64,000 nucleotides of DNA. It comes from Pleodorina starrii. Taxonomy: Eukaryota; Chlorophyta; Chlorophyceae; Chlamydomonadales; Volvocaceae. Under the pieces are notes generated by a model. That model had not been told where the DNA came from. It saw only the letters and a list, made by a program, of their open reading frames with translations, and did not search any database. Numbering within the stretch: the first letter of the stretch is position 1; every line of letters begins with the position of its first letter. The stretch spans positions 2,818,501 through 2,882,500 of the forward strand of contig BRXU01000014.1 in the NCBI GenBank assembly GCA_030267565.1. The letters run 5' to 3'. Position numbers and translations under genes: made by a program. This document shows positions 1-10,108 of the stretch, piece by piece.

Positions 1-1948
1 CCGAAGCCGCCTGCGCTGGTGACGGCCCAGCCCATGAGCGCCATCGACAGGCCGATGAGGATGGGTGCAGAGTACTTTTCCAGGATGCGGATGGACTCCA
101 TGCCGCGAAGCACGATCCACACCTGCGGTCGGGGTCGGGGCCGGGGCCGCGGCCGGGGCGGGGCCGGGGGCGGGGGCGGGGGTGGGGGCGGGGGCGGGAA
201 AGGACAGACGGCTCCTGGAAACCTGCCCGATGGAAGCCAATGTGCCTCGCGGAAGTCCGTCCGACGCCGGGCAAGGTGCGGGGTGCGCGAGCTAGCGGGC
301 GCTGCGCAGCAGACCCACTGGCAGACGCAGGCGGCGGCGGCGGCACGGCGCAGCAGGCGATTTAGCCGGCAGACACGCACCTGCGCCGCCCAGAAGGCCA
401 GGAAGCAGGCCAGCTCAGGCAGCGAGATGCCCAGCCAGCCTACCACGGGCCCCGCCACGGCGCCGGCCGTGACGGCCATGAGCATCTGGTAAATGGACGA
501 GCCGCCGATCCAGGTTTGGATGCCGAACCAGCCGCAAGCCACGATGGCGCGAGACAGCGAAGGCAGGTTGGCGCCCTGCGTGCGGGGGTGCGGAGTCGAC
601 GGGGCAGTGGATTGGCGGATGAGCGGTGGATGAATATGAATGAATTAAAGGCGAGACAAAGCAAAGGGCAGATGGGTGGATGGATGGATGGTTTCACCGC
701 GCTTGCAGATGTATGAGCCGTGCGTGGGGGCGCGCGCAGGCGGCGTGCGCCGATGCTGATGCGCGCAGCGGTAGCTGCCGTACATACCAGGATGCCGAAG
801 CTCGCGCGCGCTAGTACGGGAAACGGGACGCCGTACTTGGTCCCCGGGTGGGCGTTGAGGACCATGGGCACCAGGGTGATGAGGTTGCCGAAGAAGACGG
901 TCAAGATGCCCTGCCACCAGGACATGCCTGCGGGAGACCGTTGCGGGACACCGTTGCGGAAGACCGTTGCGGGAGACCGTTGCGGGAGATCGTTGCGGGA
1001 GACCGTTGCGGGAGACCGTTGCGGGATCGTACGACATGGTGGGGCCAGTGCGGGCATCGGGCCGTCGAGCAGCTGGACGAGCATGACCATAAACTGTACA
1101 GCCACGTGCCACGTGAGAGCACACATGTGGGTGGTTCGGCAGCAGCACGGATGGGCAGTGAAGGCACGGGGGCGTGCGCGCCTAGCTACAACAGGGGGTG
1201 GTGCGGCTGTCTGCGGGTCGCGGCCCAAGTGACGCTGTGCAGAGAAGTAACCTGGAAGGTTGCCGCGGGGCTGCCACGCCCCCTTTTTCAGCGTAGCCGG
1301 AAGAGACATTTTCATTTTCATTTCCAGGGGGGTCCATAGATGGGTTGTGTCGCGGGTGTCGACACAGCATGGTGCAGCCGCTGGAGACAGCCGTGGTGGT
1401 AAGAAGGGACGAGTCAGAGGCACCAGGCGCCTGGTGCTGTGTGAGAGGCACGGCGGCGGCCCCGCCGGCTCCGTTCCCAGGCAGGTCATGCGGTTGCGGC
1501 TTTCGCCGCCGCCGCCGCGGCAGAGGTGGACCTGCCCCGACCGCCCGGTGCTAGCACGTCACGCACCCAGGTCCACGAGGCTCGCCGCCAGATAGTATGT
1601 CGTGATGGAAATGACCAGCGTGATCCAAAACGTGGCGTAGTCGGTGGTGTCAAAGGTGCGCTTGTCGCTGGTCGTCGGTGAAAAGTCCTCGTTGAACAGA
1701 TCTGGGTCGGGGTTTGCGGGTGGCCGCGCTACGATGGGGTCGTCGAATATGCCCAGGCCCGCACGAAGCGGGGCGGCGAGAGGGGTGGCGCGGCCGGGCG
1801 TATGGAGGGGTTGTAGGAGAAGCCCCGGCGCCGGGCGGCGTGAGGCGACGCTAGGGCGACAGGAGAAGCTGCACGAGCTGCAGTGCGCCGGCTTGGTGGC
1901 AGCCGATGCATGGCCCGAGCGCGCAGCGAGTGGATTTCCCATTATCAT
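1..1948 (-). CDS. NCS1-family nucleobase transporter (partial, 3' end off the left edge)
   Basis: Membrane transporter of the nucleobase:cation symporter-1 family (uracil, purines, allantoin and related substrates; plant and algal members such as PLUTO act in the plastid envelope). Predicted exons: 1948-1567, 927-788, 575-381 and 122-1, all with GT-AG junctions and matching phases. Visible family blocks are DYATFWITLVISITTYYL then LGMSWWQGILTVFFGN (TM1-2), HPGTKYGVPFPVLARASFG, then ACGWFGIQTWIGGSSIYQM, and WIVLRGMESIRILEKYSAP. These follow the order of TM1 to TM6 in NCS1 carriers. The first 60 residues (MIMGNPLAARS...) are Ser/Ala/Arg-rich and could be a plastid transit peptide; this is inference. 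The ATG at 1948 is followed by another at 1942; either could be used. The remaining half of the protein lies beyond base 1. Intron 1 (928-1566) carries a 13-bp minisatellite touching its 3' splice site, and intron 3 has a G-rich run near 125-200. Confidence 0.85.
931..1027. repeat. 13-bp minisatellite in intron 1 of the NCS1 gene
   Basis: About 7.5 tandem copies of a 13-bp unit (plus strand CCGTTGCGGGAGA) with few mismatches. On the gene's strand each unit reads TCTCCCGCAACGG, and the last unit next to exon 2 reads TCTCCCGCAG, the actual splice acceptor. Confidence 0.85.
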
Positions 1949-2480
1949 TTATACAGCTTGCTGCCTGGAATAAGCCTCTCGGGGCAGGATGTAGGTAAGT
2001 GGATGTCTGTGTGTCGCAGGTTCGAACAAAAAAGAGTCGTTTTGCTTGCAACTGACGATCAGCTGTAATTGACTATCAATTGTGAAGAGCAAATGGGTAA
2101 TATGAAGCCGTGCAAATGTAAGCACATCAACAGCGTCGCTACGATATTCGATTATGTTTGGAACTCCTAGGGTCTGGACATTAGTCGGGCCGCCGATGAG
2201 CACACAGTCTAGCACCAGCGATTGCTAGGAATACGAGGCACTGCAGGCCGTTGGGAACCAGAGTTGTGCAATGGAAACCAGACAAAACTACCACCGACCA
2301 AATGTACGGGAGGGCTTTCCGTCCGACGTTCTCTGCATTATGACCAAAACCTGCCCGTACGTTACACAAGCTGCGATCCCTATGCCATTGCTGTGGAACA
2401 CTACCTTACCGATGCTGACTGCACGCGTAACTGTGCTCGGTGTGCCGGTGAAAGTACAGGCACAGCATCTGGGAATGCCC
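1910..2480 (+). repeat. Dispersed repeat copy A (LINE-like 3' region), pairs with 7060-7580
   Basis: Shares interrupted but clear similarity, in the same order and orientation, with 7060-7580. Shared blocks include GCAGCGAGTGGATT, CAACAGCGTCGCTACGA-like text, GTCTGGACA-C-AG-CGGG, a nearly exact stretch from TGCAATGGAAACCAGAC through the CCACCGACCAAA block to GGGCTTTCC (about 50 bases), and ACAGGCACAGCA-CTG at the end. Both copies are decayed, with insertions and deletions. The left end overlaps the predicted 5' end of the NCS1 gene, so part of that 5' end may be repeat-derived. Confidence 0.65.
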
Positions 2481-2746
2481 AGTCGCGCGGGCCGTTCGGG
2501 ACCAGATCGACCGGCACCTGCCACCCCCACAGGCAGCCGAGGGGGCCACCACCACCCGGCATCAACTCTGGCTCGCCCAAGCGTCGCCTGGGTGCGAGCA
2601 GGCCCCCTGGGACGTGATCGCCCTAGCGGCGCTGTCCGCCATGGAAGTCGGAAGGTGCTGCCTTCGAGCAGCAACCCGGAGGCAGGGGCGGGCGGGGGCA
2701 GCAGCAGCGACGGGGCAACGCAGCAGCAGCAACAACAGATGCAGCC

Positions 2747-2783
<37 letters not shown>

Positions 2784-3160
2784 GTGCAGCCCCTGCGACA
2801 GGGACCGCGCCAGCGGGCCATCACCGACTTCTTCGCCCGGGAGGGAGGGGCGACACAGCAGGAGGGACCCGCGCTGAACGCCCCTGCGGGTGAATTGCCG
2901 ACGCAGGAGACCCCCCGGCACGGCTGGGACAGGGTGGGGCCGCAGCACCCCATCCTAGCGGTCGTTGAGGAACGAGTGCGATATGTAGAGAGGCAGTGTC
3001 GCCCTATACTCGAATTACGGCTGCAGGACACCCTTGAATGTAATTGGGTTGCACCGTGCAACCGGCCGTACACAATGCAACAACAAGCGCACAGGACGCA
3101 CAACCCGCTGCCCCGCACACGGCAGCTGCTATGGGCCGCAGGGCTACTCAGAGGCATGGC
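2222..3160 (+). mobile_element. Decayed LINE-like retrotransposon fragment (C-terminal part of ORF2)
   Basis: Read in two frames with a shift between them, this stretch resembles the C-terminal end of an L1-type ORF2. Around 2440-2500 there is a Cys-rich piece followed by WECPVARAVRDQIDRHL, like the region downstream of the reverse transcriptase. Then come an Ala/Trp-rich helix region to about 2680 and a CAG run (2723-2784) coding for polyglutamine or polyserine depending on frame. Next is RQRAITDFFARE at 2808-2843, which fits the PCNA-interacting (PIP) box pattern Q-x-x-I-x-x-F-F. No reverse transcriptase core is present, so the copy is 5'-truncated. Element family and exact ends were not determined. 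An alternative is that only 2222-2700 is transposon and the Q-rich part is unrelated sequence. Confidence 0.5.
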
Positions 3161-3337
3161 GTGCGGCACCCACAGCTGCCGCTTCAGAAGTGCTGTACTG
3201 CAATCACCCGGCACTGATGAGCCCTCAATGCCGGTTGGCGTGTTGGTTGAGGTGGTTGATGCGGCAGCGGATGGCCTTCAGATCTTGTTAGAGGTGCTTC
3301 AGTCAGTTCCATCCGTGTGGGATAGTATGGCGTCAAA

Positions 3338-3829
3338 CGGGTCAGTTTTGCGGATCCCGACTTGGTGAGGGGGGAGTTTGCGGGGTCCAATGGAGCAGTC
3401 GTCTCTGCAGACGCCAGCGGCACGGGTTTCGGCGGCGCCTGGGGTTCCTCAGAGGTTCAGGGTGCTTGGACGGCGGAAGAGCGCAGATCGCATATCGCTT
3501 GGCTGGAGCTATCGGCGGTCCTGCGGTGCCTGCAGGCTTGGTCACCACGGTTGACGCGTCAGCGGGTTTTTAGTACGGTGCGACAACACCCAGGTCATCG
3601 CCGCCATCAGTCATGGGTCTACGCGCATTCCGGAGGGGCGCAGTATCAGTCGCCAGTTGGCGCTGCTAGCAATAAGGTGTGACTTCGAGCTGCGGGGGGC
3701 GACGGCCGCCGCCAACGCAGGCGTCATTGAGGAGGAGATTAAGGCGCATGGGCGCTGGAAGTCAGATGCTGTCTAAGTGCATATTAAGCGGTCGGTAGCG
3801 CTGCGTATGGCAGTGGTGGGTTGCATGTA
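3338..3829 (+). mobile_element. DIRS-like retrotransposon relic: RNase H joined to tyrosine recombinase end
   Basis: From 3344 one frame reads FADPDLV then VSADASGTGFGGAW and HIAWLELSAVLRCL, the start of a DIRS/Gypsy-type RNase H domain. After a frameshift near 3575 it continues as CDNTQVIAAISHGSTRIPEG and LALLAIRCDFELRG. The same frame then passes directly into ATAAANAGVIEEEIKAHGRW-KSDAV, then a stop (3774-3776), then VHIKRSVALRMAVV. The latter is the C-terminal end of a DIRS tyrosine recombinase (H-x-x-R-W, then the catalytic Tyr position). The usual recombinase body is missing, so a deletion has joined RNase H to the recombinase tail. The catalytic Tyr position reads His. The element is dead: a frameshift, an internal stop, a deletion and a lost key residue. 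DIRS elements (for example TOC types) are known from Chlamydomonas. Confidence 0.75.
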
Positions 3830-4839
3830 GACGGTTACGACTGGGTAAGGGGGGGTGCTCTGCCGCAGGCTAATCGGGGCTGTAGGCAGCTGGGCAGAGC
3901 GCTGGTGGCCGCTGACCGCAGTCTGCAGCAGGTAAGGGACCTGGCGCGCACCTATCGCCGTTGAAACTTTGGACTTGCTGGCCGCGATCGATCAAGCCTT
4001 TCCTGCATGCAAATGTCAGTAAGAAACAACCAACGAATGGACCTGCTTTCGCGCCCGGAGTACGCGGAGTCCAAAGCCGGGAGGAGCCCTCGTAGCGGAG
4101 TACCGATCAACCAAGTAATGACGGACGATGATGGCTGCTTTGTTCGGTTGGTCCAGGTGTGGGCCATCGAGGAACCGTCACTGTCCGTCCATCCACTCAA
4201 CCTGGCGCCTCGCTCAAAGCTTGCCCGAAAGAAGGAATTCCTAGAAGATGCCCTGGTCATCTTATTTTCCGTGTGCTTATTTTCCGTGAGGACGAAACCG
4301 CGTACTAGAACGAGATGGTAGCAACGAGGCCGACTGCCTGCGAGTTGATGTAGGCCGCAATAAGTACCGCTGAACCGCCAAACAAACATGAAAAGGCTAG
4401 AAAACAACGGGGAACAATGCTACGGGGAGCTGATGTCGTACTTTCATCACTTTCGGGTGGCCAAAGTACGGCGCATGGTTTACATGGTTTACAAGGTTTA
4501 CGGCGCAGCTCTCTTCTTGTACGTATGCTTTGATTGATTTTCAGACGGTGCATACTTTCCAAAGCATGCAATGTGTCTCCGATTTTCGTTTAGTCCAACT
4601 CGGCAGAAAGACTGAAGCTTGATAAACGCGTACGGAAGCCATGTTTGGGCTGGCTTATGCAACCCATACACATCAATGCGCTATTTTTTATTAAGTAGTC
4701 TGTATTCGATGTATTTAAACTTTTGTACGGCGTGGATGGACTCACGCCGTACAGTCTCGAGAGCATGCGAGCAGCGCCTTGTCAAGATCCATGTTGACTA
4801 TATGCAGAACTAGCCGGCAGAGAAACTCATTCGGGAGTG
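3830..4839. other. Spacer, no gene recognised
   Basis: Less GC-rich than the genes. The beginning (3830-3963) may still belong to the DIRS-like relic, since one frame reads AADRSLQQVRDLARTYRR before a stop. A 9-bp unit (ATGGTTTAC, ATGGTTTAC, AAGGTTTAC) is repeated at 4474-4500. Open frames here (for example 4007-4321) have no recognisable domain. Confidence 0.6.
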
Positions 4840-5739
4840 CCGACCGTGGTGACCAGAGGGACCGGTGCGCTGGTGCACCGGTGGTCTGTGGTGAGGGACC
4901 GGTGCGCTTGTAAGTCGTACTATTTCGGAAAATAGTACGGCACGCATGCTCCAGCGCTGTCCCCGCCCACATAAAAGGTATTCCCATAGCTGTTTTTCCT
5001 GGCCTTCTATGTTATGTCACTTCGTCACATAGTCCTGTATACTTGTGTGTTCATGACACAAACAGATAAGGAGATGTACTTAGGATGGCGTCGTTTAGTG
5101 CCTGTGTAAGGGTCGCATGCTTATTAAAAACCAGCTTTATAAATAGTGCAGTTACTGCAATTTTGGATACTAGTCACATGTGCGAAATTCTGACAGTGGC
5201 AACAACCGGTCAGCATTTCGCCGATGCTGCCCAGACGCCTTCACGCACCGAGATCGGTACAGCGCTGATAGCAGTGCAAGGTCATACTTACCGACCGTGG
5301 TGAGCAGAGGGACTGGTGCGCTGGTGCACCGGTGGTCTGGTGGTGAGGGACCGGTGCGCTTGTAGGTCGTACTATTTCAGAAAATAGTACGGCACGCATG
5401 CTCCAGCGCTGTCCCCGCCCACATAAAAGGTATTCCCATAGCTGTTTTTCCTGGCCTTCTATGTTATGTCACTTCGTCACATAGTCCTGTATACTTGTGT
5501 GTTCATGACACAAACAGATAAGGAGATGTACTTAGGATGGCGTCGTTTAGTGCCTGTGTAAGGGTCGCATGCTTATTAAAAACCAGCTTTATAAATAGTG
5601 CAGTTACTGCAATTTTGGATACTAGTCACATGTGCGAAGTTCTGACAGTGGCAACACCGGTCAGCACTTCGCCGATGCTGCCCAGACGCCCTCACGCACC
5701 GAGATCGGTACAGCGCTGATAGCAATGCAAGGTCATACT
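4840..5739. repeat. 451-bp tandem duplication (two copies)
   Basis: Copy 1 is 4840-5290 and copy 2 is 5291 to about 5739. They are nearly identical: differences are scattered single bases and a one-base indel. Each copy contains a perfect 10-bp-stem inverted repeat CGTACTATTT...AAATAGTACG (4916-4939 and 5368-5391), a GC-rich CCGGTGC...GCACCGG segment, a TATA-like ATAAAAGG (about 4972 and 5424), and a 60-72 codon open frame starting MASFSACVRVACLLKTSF. That frame has no known domain and may be fortuitous. Identity suggests a recent duplication. It may be part of a larger satellite or the end of a transposable element. Confidence 0.9.
4916..4939. repeat. Perfect inverted repeat in duplication copy 1
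   Basis: CGTACTATTT, a 4-base spacer, AAATAGTACG. The same hairpin is at 5368-5391 in copy 2 with one change in the loop. Confidence 0.85.
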
Positions 5740-5973
5740 CAAGGTAAGGCATGCGCCCTTAGCTTCGTCGGCGGGCCCGGTCGCCAAGGATCGCTTGCAT
5801 TGGCACCGGCGGATGCCTGACCAATGAGAATGAACCGCAACGAGGAACCAATTGCTAAAGTAAGTTGGGATGATTGTTGACGCATATGATGTTTAGCTTT
5901 TACTCGTACTGCTTTGTTTTGTTCCACTCCATGACATGTTCTGACCTGATATGGAGAACGGCGGCTAAACCTT

Positions 5974-6326
5974 GTCCTTATGATAATTGCAACTCACAGG
6001 CTGCAGATAGACGCCGGGACACCCGCTCAGGCGGCCTGGACGGGGAGCAGCTTTAGTAGCGACCTGGCGTGGACTACCTGGACTTGTTGTGTCATGGCGT
6101 GGTGCTAGCAGCGGCCGGGAGTGAGAGGACTGGGCGGGTGTCAGCGGCTCACTTGAATAGCTCTTTCAAGTAAGTGAGTACAGCTGTTGCTTGCCTTATC
6201 CTATTGATGATTGCAACTCGCAGGCTGCAAGTTGAGGCTGGGACACATACTTCGGCAGCCAGGATGGCCGAGCAGCTTGAGCTAGCGGCCTGGCGTGGAC
6301 TTCCTGAACATGTATCGTCGTGGCTG
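5974..6326. repeat. Diverged direct repeat pair (about 130 bp each)
   Basis: Copy 1 at about 5974-6105 and copy 2 at about 6193-6326 share GATGATTGCAACTC-like text, CAGGCTGCA, GAGCAGCTT and CCTGGCGTGGACT in the same order and orientation. They are much more diverged than the 451-bp duplication just upstream. Between them is a short hairpin (ACTTGAA...TTCAAGT, about 6151-6172). Confidence 0.65.
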
Positions 6327-6489
6327 GCACATCGTGGCTCTACGTAGCGGCACTTCAATTCTACGTATGGTTAGGCCCCCAAGTTGAGCGGAACTCATCG
6401 CAGACGGTGGTTTTCACCACCATACATTAGGGACCCCCTGTGTTGGGTTGTAAGAGGGTTAGGCAAACCCTGAGGTAACCAATCGAAGA

Positions 6490-6640
6490 GCCGTGTTAAC
6501 ACGCGCCCATGTATAGTCCAGCCGTGTCTACACGGCAGTATAGTCCAGCCGTGTCTACACGGCAGTATAACAGACTATCCGCATAATCTTCCATACACGG
6601 CCATATTAAACACGGGCCATACACGAGATATATACTAGGC
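6490..6640. repeat. Cluster of CCGTGT/ACACGG palindromes with a 27-bp tandem duplication
   Basis: A 27-bp unit occurs exactly twice (6511-6537 and 6538-6564), each containing the palindrome GCCGTGTCTACACGGC. A perfect 12-bp palindrome CGTGTTAACACG precedes them (6492-6503). Single ACACGG or ACACGAG half-sites follow at about 6595, 6610 and 6621. No gene overlaps. Confidence 0.8.
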
Positions 6641-7059
6641 CCAAATCTACAGACGTACCTCATTTATTCGCTCAGTGTGCTCCCCTAGCGCCGCATACGG
6701 CATCATCCAGAGCAAACAGCACCGATGATATGGCCCAGGTCTGCCGGCCTCGTGGGTTGCTGGCCCGCATGCGACCGACCCCCCTGGAACACGGGACAAC
6801 ACCATGTACACACACCACCAGCGGCACACCACCGGTAGATTCTCGTTTGCCTACGTCCCTCCGCTACGGTTTTATCTGTATTGCCATGCGCGGCAAACCC
6901 GCTTGCGCGCATGCACACGGATTGTTCTTCAGCAGTCCTCCCCTCCACTCCCCGGCTTTCCCCCATCAACCCCGCCTCGTCCCTCTTTCGCGCCTGACCT
7001 TACCGTGGTCGGCCCATGGGTCGTCCGAGCCGGCGTTCAGGTCTGCTCTCTAAAAAATG
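6641..7059. other. Spacer, no gene recognised
   Basis: Open frames on both strands have no recognised motif, and the two overlapping plus-strand frames share the same bases. Confidence 0.55.
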
Positions 7060-7580
7060 CCCCAGCATGCAGCGAGTGGATTCTCAGGATCACAGTAACA
7101 GCGTGCTGCTAAGGATAACCCCCCCGACAGGATTCAGGCAAGTAAAGGTTGATTCATCATGTGGAATAGTTGGGCTTGCAGCTAATGATAAATGGCAAGC
7201 AGCAAATCGCAATATTGAAGCCGGATAGATGTAATCACCAATTACAGTTCTAATATCTACAGCGTCGCTACGACACACGGTTACGGTCGGAACCTCTGCT
7301 GTCTGGACACCAGCCGGGACGCCCAATAATTACACAGTTTCACACAAGAGAATGTTTGGAAATTTAAAAACATAGTTAAGTCGGAAAGCAGGATTATGCA
7401 ATGGAAACCAGACAAAACTACCACCGACCAAACGTACGGAAGGGCTTTCCTCTGCATCGAATGAAAGCCGCACGCGATTCATGACAGTAATGCTTGTAGC
7501 ATTTTTGAAGACAACAACTGCAGTGCTGAACGCCGACTGGACGCGTGACTCTGCTTGGTTAAAGTGCAGGCACAGCACCT
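7060..7580 (+). repeat. Dispersed repeat copy B, pairs with 1910-2480
   Basis: Same order and orientation of blocks as copy A. The best conserved block (TGCAATGGAAACCAGAC onward, about 50 bases) lies at 7398-7450. Copy B lacks the WECP and CAG parts that follow in copy A, so it ends earlier. Confidence 0.65.
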
Positions 7581-8196
7581 GCCCCCGCCTTCTTCATTTT
7601 CGTTGTCTGCTCAATCGGCTTTAAGTTTGTCTTCAACTTCCGCTGGTCCCATTTTTGGAGTCCGTCGCAGTAGGAGTTCGCGATAGAAACTACCATCGGT
7701 CGGCATCGCGCGTTACGCCTTCGCCAGGTTGGACGCAACGCAGCCCCACTTCTAGCCCTCTCAGCGTTGTGTTTTGCGCAAATGAAGCGAAGGCGACCGG
7801 CATTTAGCCTCAGTAGTGCCTCGTGCCGGCTCGTGGCTCTCCTGCCGCGGTCCGACCTCTTGCACGCGCGCTTACGTGTAACGGCAGCTGTGACATGCGT
7901 TAGCGAGACGCAACCTATTATTGGGCAATAATGCGCACGCGCTGGTTGCGCTGTGCAGGGTCAGACCGCCTACGTCACCACCGCCTTTTTACTTGCGCTC
8001 TGCGCAACCGGTGCATCACGCTGGCGGGGTTCCGGAGGACCCCACATTCTCCGGATCAGAGGCTGCGTGGGCTGGATCGGAGCGCCGAACCGCGCTCGCG
8101 GCATGGAAAAGCGCCCAGTGAACAGCCGTCTAAATTGAGTGTTGTCCACACACGAAGTACAGGGTCGATTCACGCAAGTTTTCAGTTGCCATCAAA
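7581..8196. other. Upstream region of the first Mpv17-family gene
   Basis: No coding motif seen. It contains a CCAAT-like palindrome TTATTGGGCAATAA at 7918-7931. The promoter of the downstream gene is expected here but no convincing TATA element was found. Confidence 0.4.
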
Positions 8197-9405
8197 ATGG
8201 CTGCTGCGGTCACCATTTCGGGTCCTGGCTTCAACCCCTTCGGTCGCGTTTGGGCGGCCTACGAGCGATCGCTTCGCAGACGCCCTGTGCTGACACAGGC
8301 GGCATCTTCCGCTCTGTTGTGGGGCCTGGGAGATGGTGAGAACGGTTCGCTGTGACCCCGCGTCTGCCAAGCGAGCGAGTGAGGCCTGTTTGTGAATGCG
8401 GTCGTCTGAGAACTCCGCCATATCGGTCGATCCCTGCTGTCCTCCTCCCCCTTATTGCAGCTATGGCGCAGCGCATTGAGACGCGCGGTCGCGGCGGTGT
8501 CGACTCGCGGCGCGTGGCTCTCACGGCGGCCTTCGGAGGCGCAGTTATCGGGCCGGCCGGCCACGGCTGGTACTTGATGCTCGAGAGCCTGGTCCTAAAG
8601 CTGGGCCTGGCGTGCAGCATCAAATCCATGTTGCTGAAGGTGAGCCGTGTGGGCGACTGGATGGCAAGTGGTTACGTCAGCGGAACACGCTGGTCTTGGC
8701 AGACTGCCTCCCACGCTCCCAGGCGTGCGTCCTCGCGGCGCTTCCGCTCTCCTGCGTTTCACGCCGAGCCGTACTGTCATGTGTCATCGAGGCCTCCCCG
8801 GCGTTGCCCGCGGGCTGCTGCCCACCCCCCACCCCCAACCCCACCCGCAGGTGGCGGTTGACAATCTGCTCTACTCTCCCGCCTACGTGCTGGCCTTCTT
8901 CGCCTTCGGCTGCATGGCCATCGACGGCCTCAGCCCGGCCCAGTTCAGCGCCAAGATGCGGCAGGAGTTCCTGCCCACCATGCTGGCGGAGGCCATGGTC
9001 TGGCCGCCGTACATGTGTGCCGTATTCAGCCGCGTGCCAGTGCAACACCAGCTGCTGGCCGTCAATGTTGCCACGCTGTTCGATGTGTGCTTCCTCAGCT
9101 GGATGCGAACAAAGGACGACGCAGGCCAGATGGCGGGGCAGGCGCAGCAGCAGCAGCAGCACCAGCAGCAGGGCGCGGAGGCGTTTGCGGATGTGGTGCG
9201 GTCCCGCGACGCGGCTGCTGCTGCGCTGCTGCCCCGGAGGGACGCCCCTTCGGACGAGAACCTGAACCTGGGCCGCATGGCCCTCATGGCCGCGAGCGCG
9301 ACCTGCAGCACCTCCGGATGTGGTGGGCTGTTCTGGGGACTGCGGCCGGTTGCGCCAGCTGCCCCCTCCGCCGCCCCAGGTGCGGCGCCGCCAGTGGCAT
9401 GCTGA
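8197..9405 (+). CDS. Mpv17/PMP22-family membrane protein, copy 1
   Basis: Small integral membrane protein of the Mpv17/PMP22 family, which sits in peroxisomal or inner mitochondrial (sometimes plastid) membranes and is linked to channel activity. Exons 8197-8335, 8461-8639 and 8851-9405 give 290 residues. Visible: VWAAYERSLRRRPVLTQ and LLWGLGDAMAQ at the N-terminus, AALTAAFGG-type helix then GPAGHGWYLMLE (family G-P-x-x-H-x-W-Y), SPAYVLAFFAFGC, and EFLPTMLAEAMVWPPYMCAV followed by RVPVQHQLLAVN. The usual W-P-x-x-Q-x-x-N-F signature is altered to WPPYMCAVFSRVP. After the domain there is an unusual 85-residue tail, rich in Gln and Ala, with a QQQQQHQQQ tract. Start chosen at the ATG 18 codons before the first family block; no targeting signal is obvious. 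A paralogue lies 4.3 kb downstream in opposite orientation. Confidence 0.9.
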
Positions 9406-10108
9406 ACATGAAATTAATCCACAATGGCTGAGCGGCGGTGGGCGCCTACCGCCACTGCCGCTGCCCCCAGCTGTCATCCTGTGCTGCAAAACTCAGCAGC
9501 AGCAGCAGCAGCAGGGTAAACAAGTCACAAAAATGCTGCTGCTGTCATGCATTGTTTCGTCTTCATCATAGGAACTCAGGGGCCCATAGTTGCGAGACAG
9601 CAGTGTGCTGGGATTGGAGAGCAATCCGCAGCGCAGCGCAGCCCGGGGGAGAGGGTCGCGTCCCGCGTGTCAGCCGGTGGGGTCTGCCGCGCCGTTTGCT
9701 GCCGCGGGGGCCTCGCCCTCACTGCGCGGCACTGCACTGCGCGGCGCATGGCCCTCAGTGCCGGGGGGCCGAAATGGCGGCCGTGCAGTGCAGTGCAGTG
9801 GGCCGAGAACGCTCCGGCGACGGCGGCATGCGAGCACTGGGGGACCCAGGTTTGCTCGAGAGCTGCGCGCGCCGGTGCCCCTCCCGAAGGCGGGTTCAGC
9901 AAGCCCCGATAGTCTCCGTGATTGGCTTTTCGAGATTCTTTGGTTCCTTTGATAGAAAGCGGGAGGAAAGCGAGAGTCTTGGGTTTCTGGGAAGGGGAGC
10001 AAGTACGTCCCCCGACTCGCAGGGAGGCGAGAGGATTCGTCCTCGTTATTTTGTCTGGGTCGTAAGGGAGAAGAGTCTGTATTTGCAATGCGAGGCGTTT
10101 GGTTCTGG

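Noticed and set aside
2017..2030. GGTTCGAAC as a tRNA T-arm
   Set aside because: No matching acceptor or anticodon stems around it; similar words at 34056 and 51620 also lack tRNA structure.
5085..5303. 72-codon frame MASFSACVRV... in the 451-bp repeat as a gene
   Set aside because: No domain; the two copies end differently; kept only as a repeat property.
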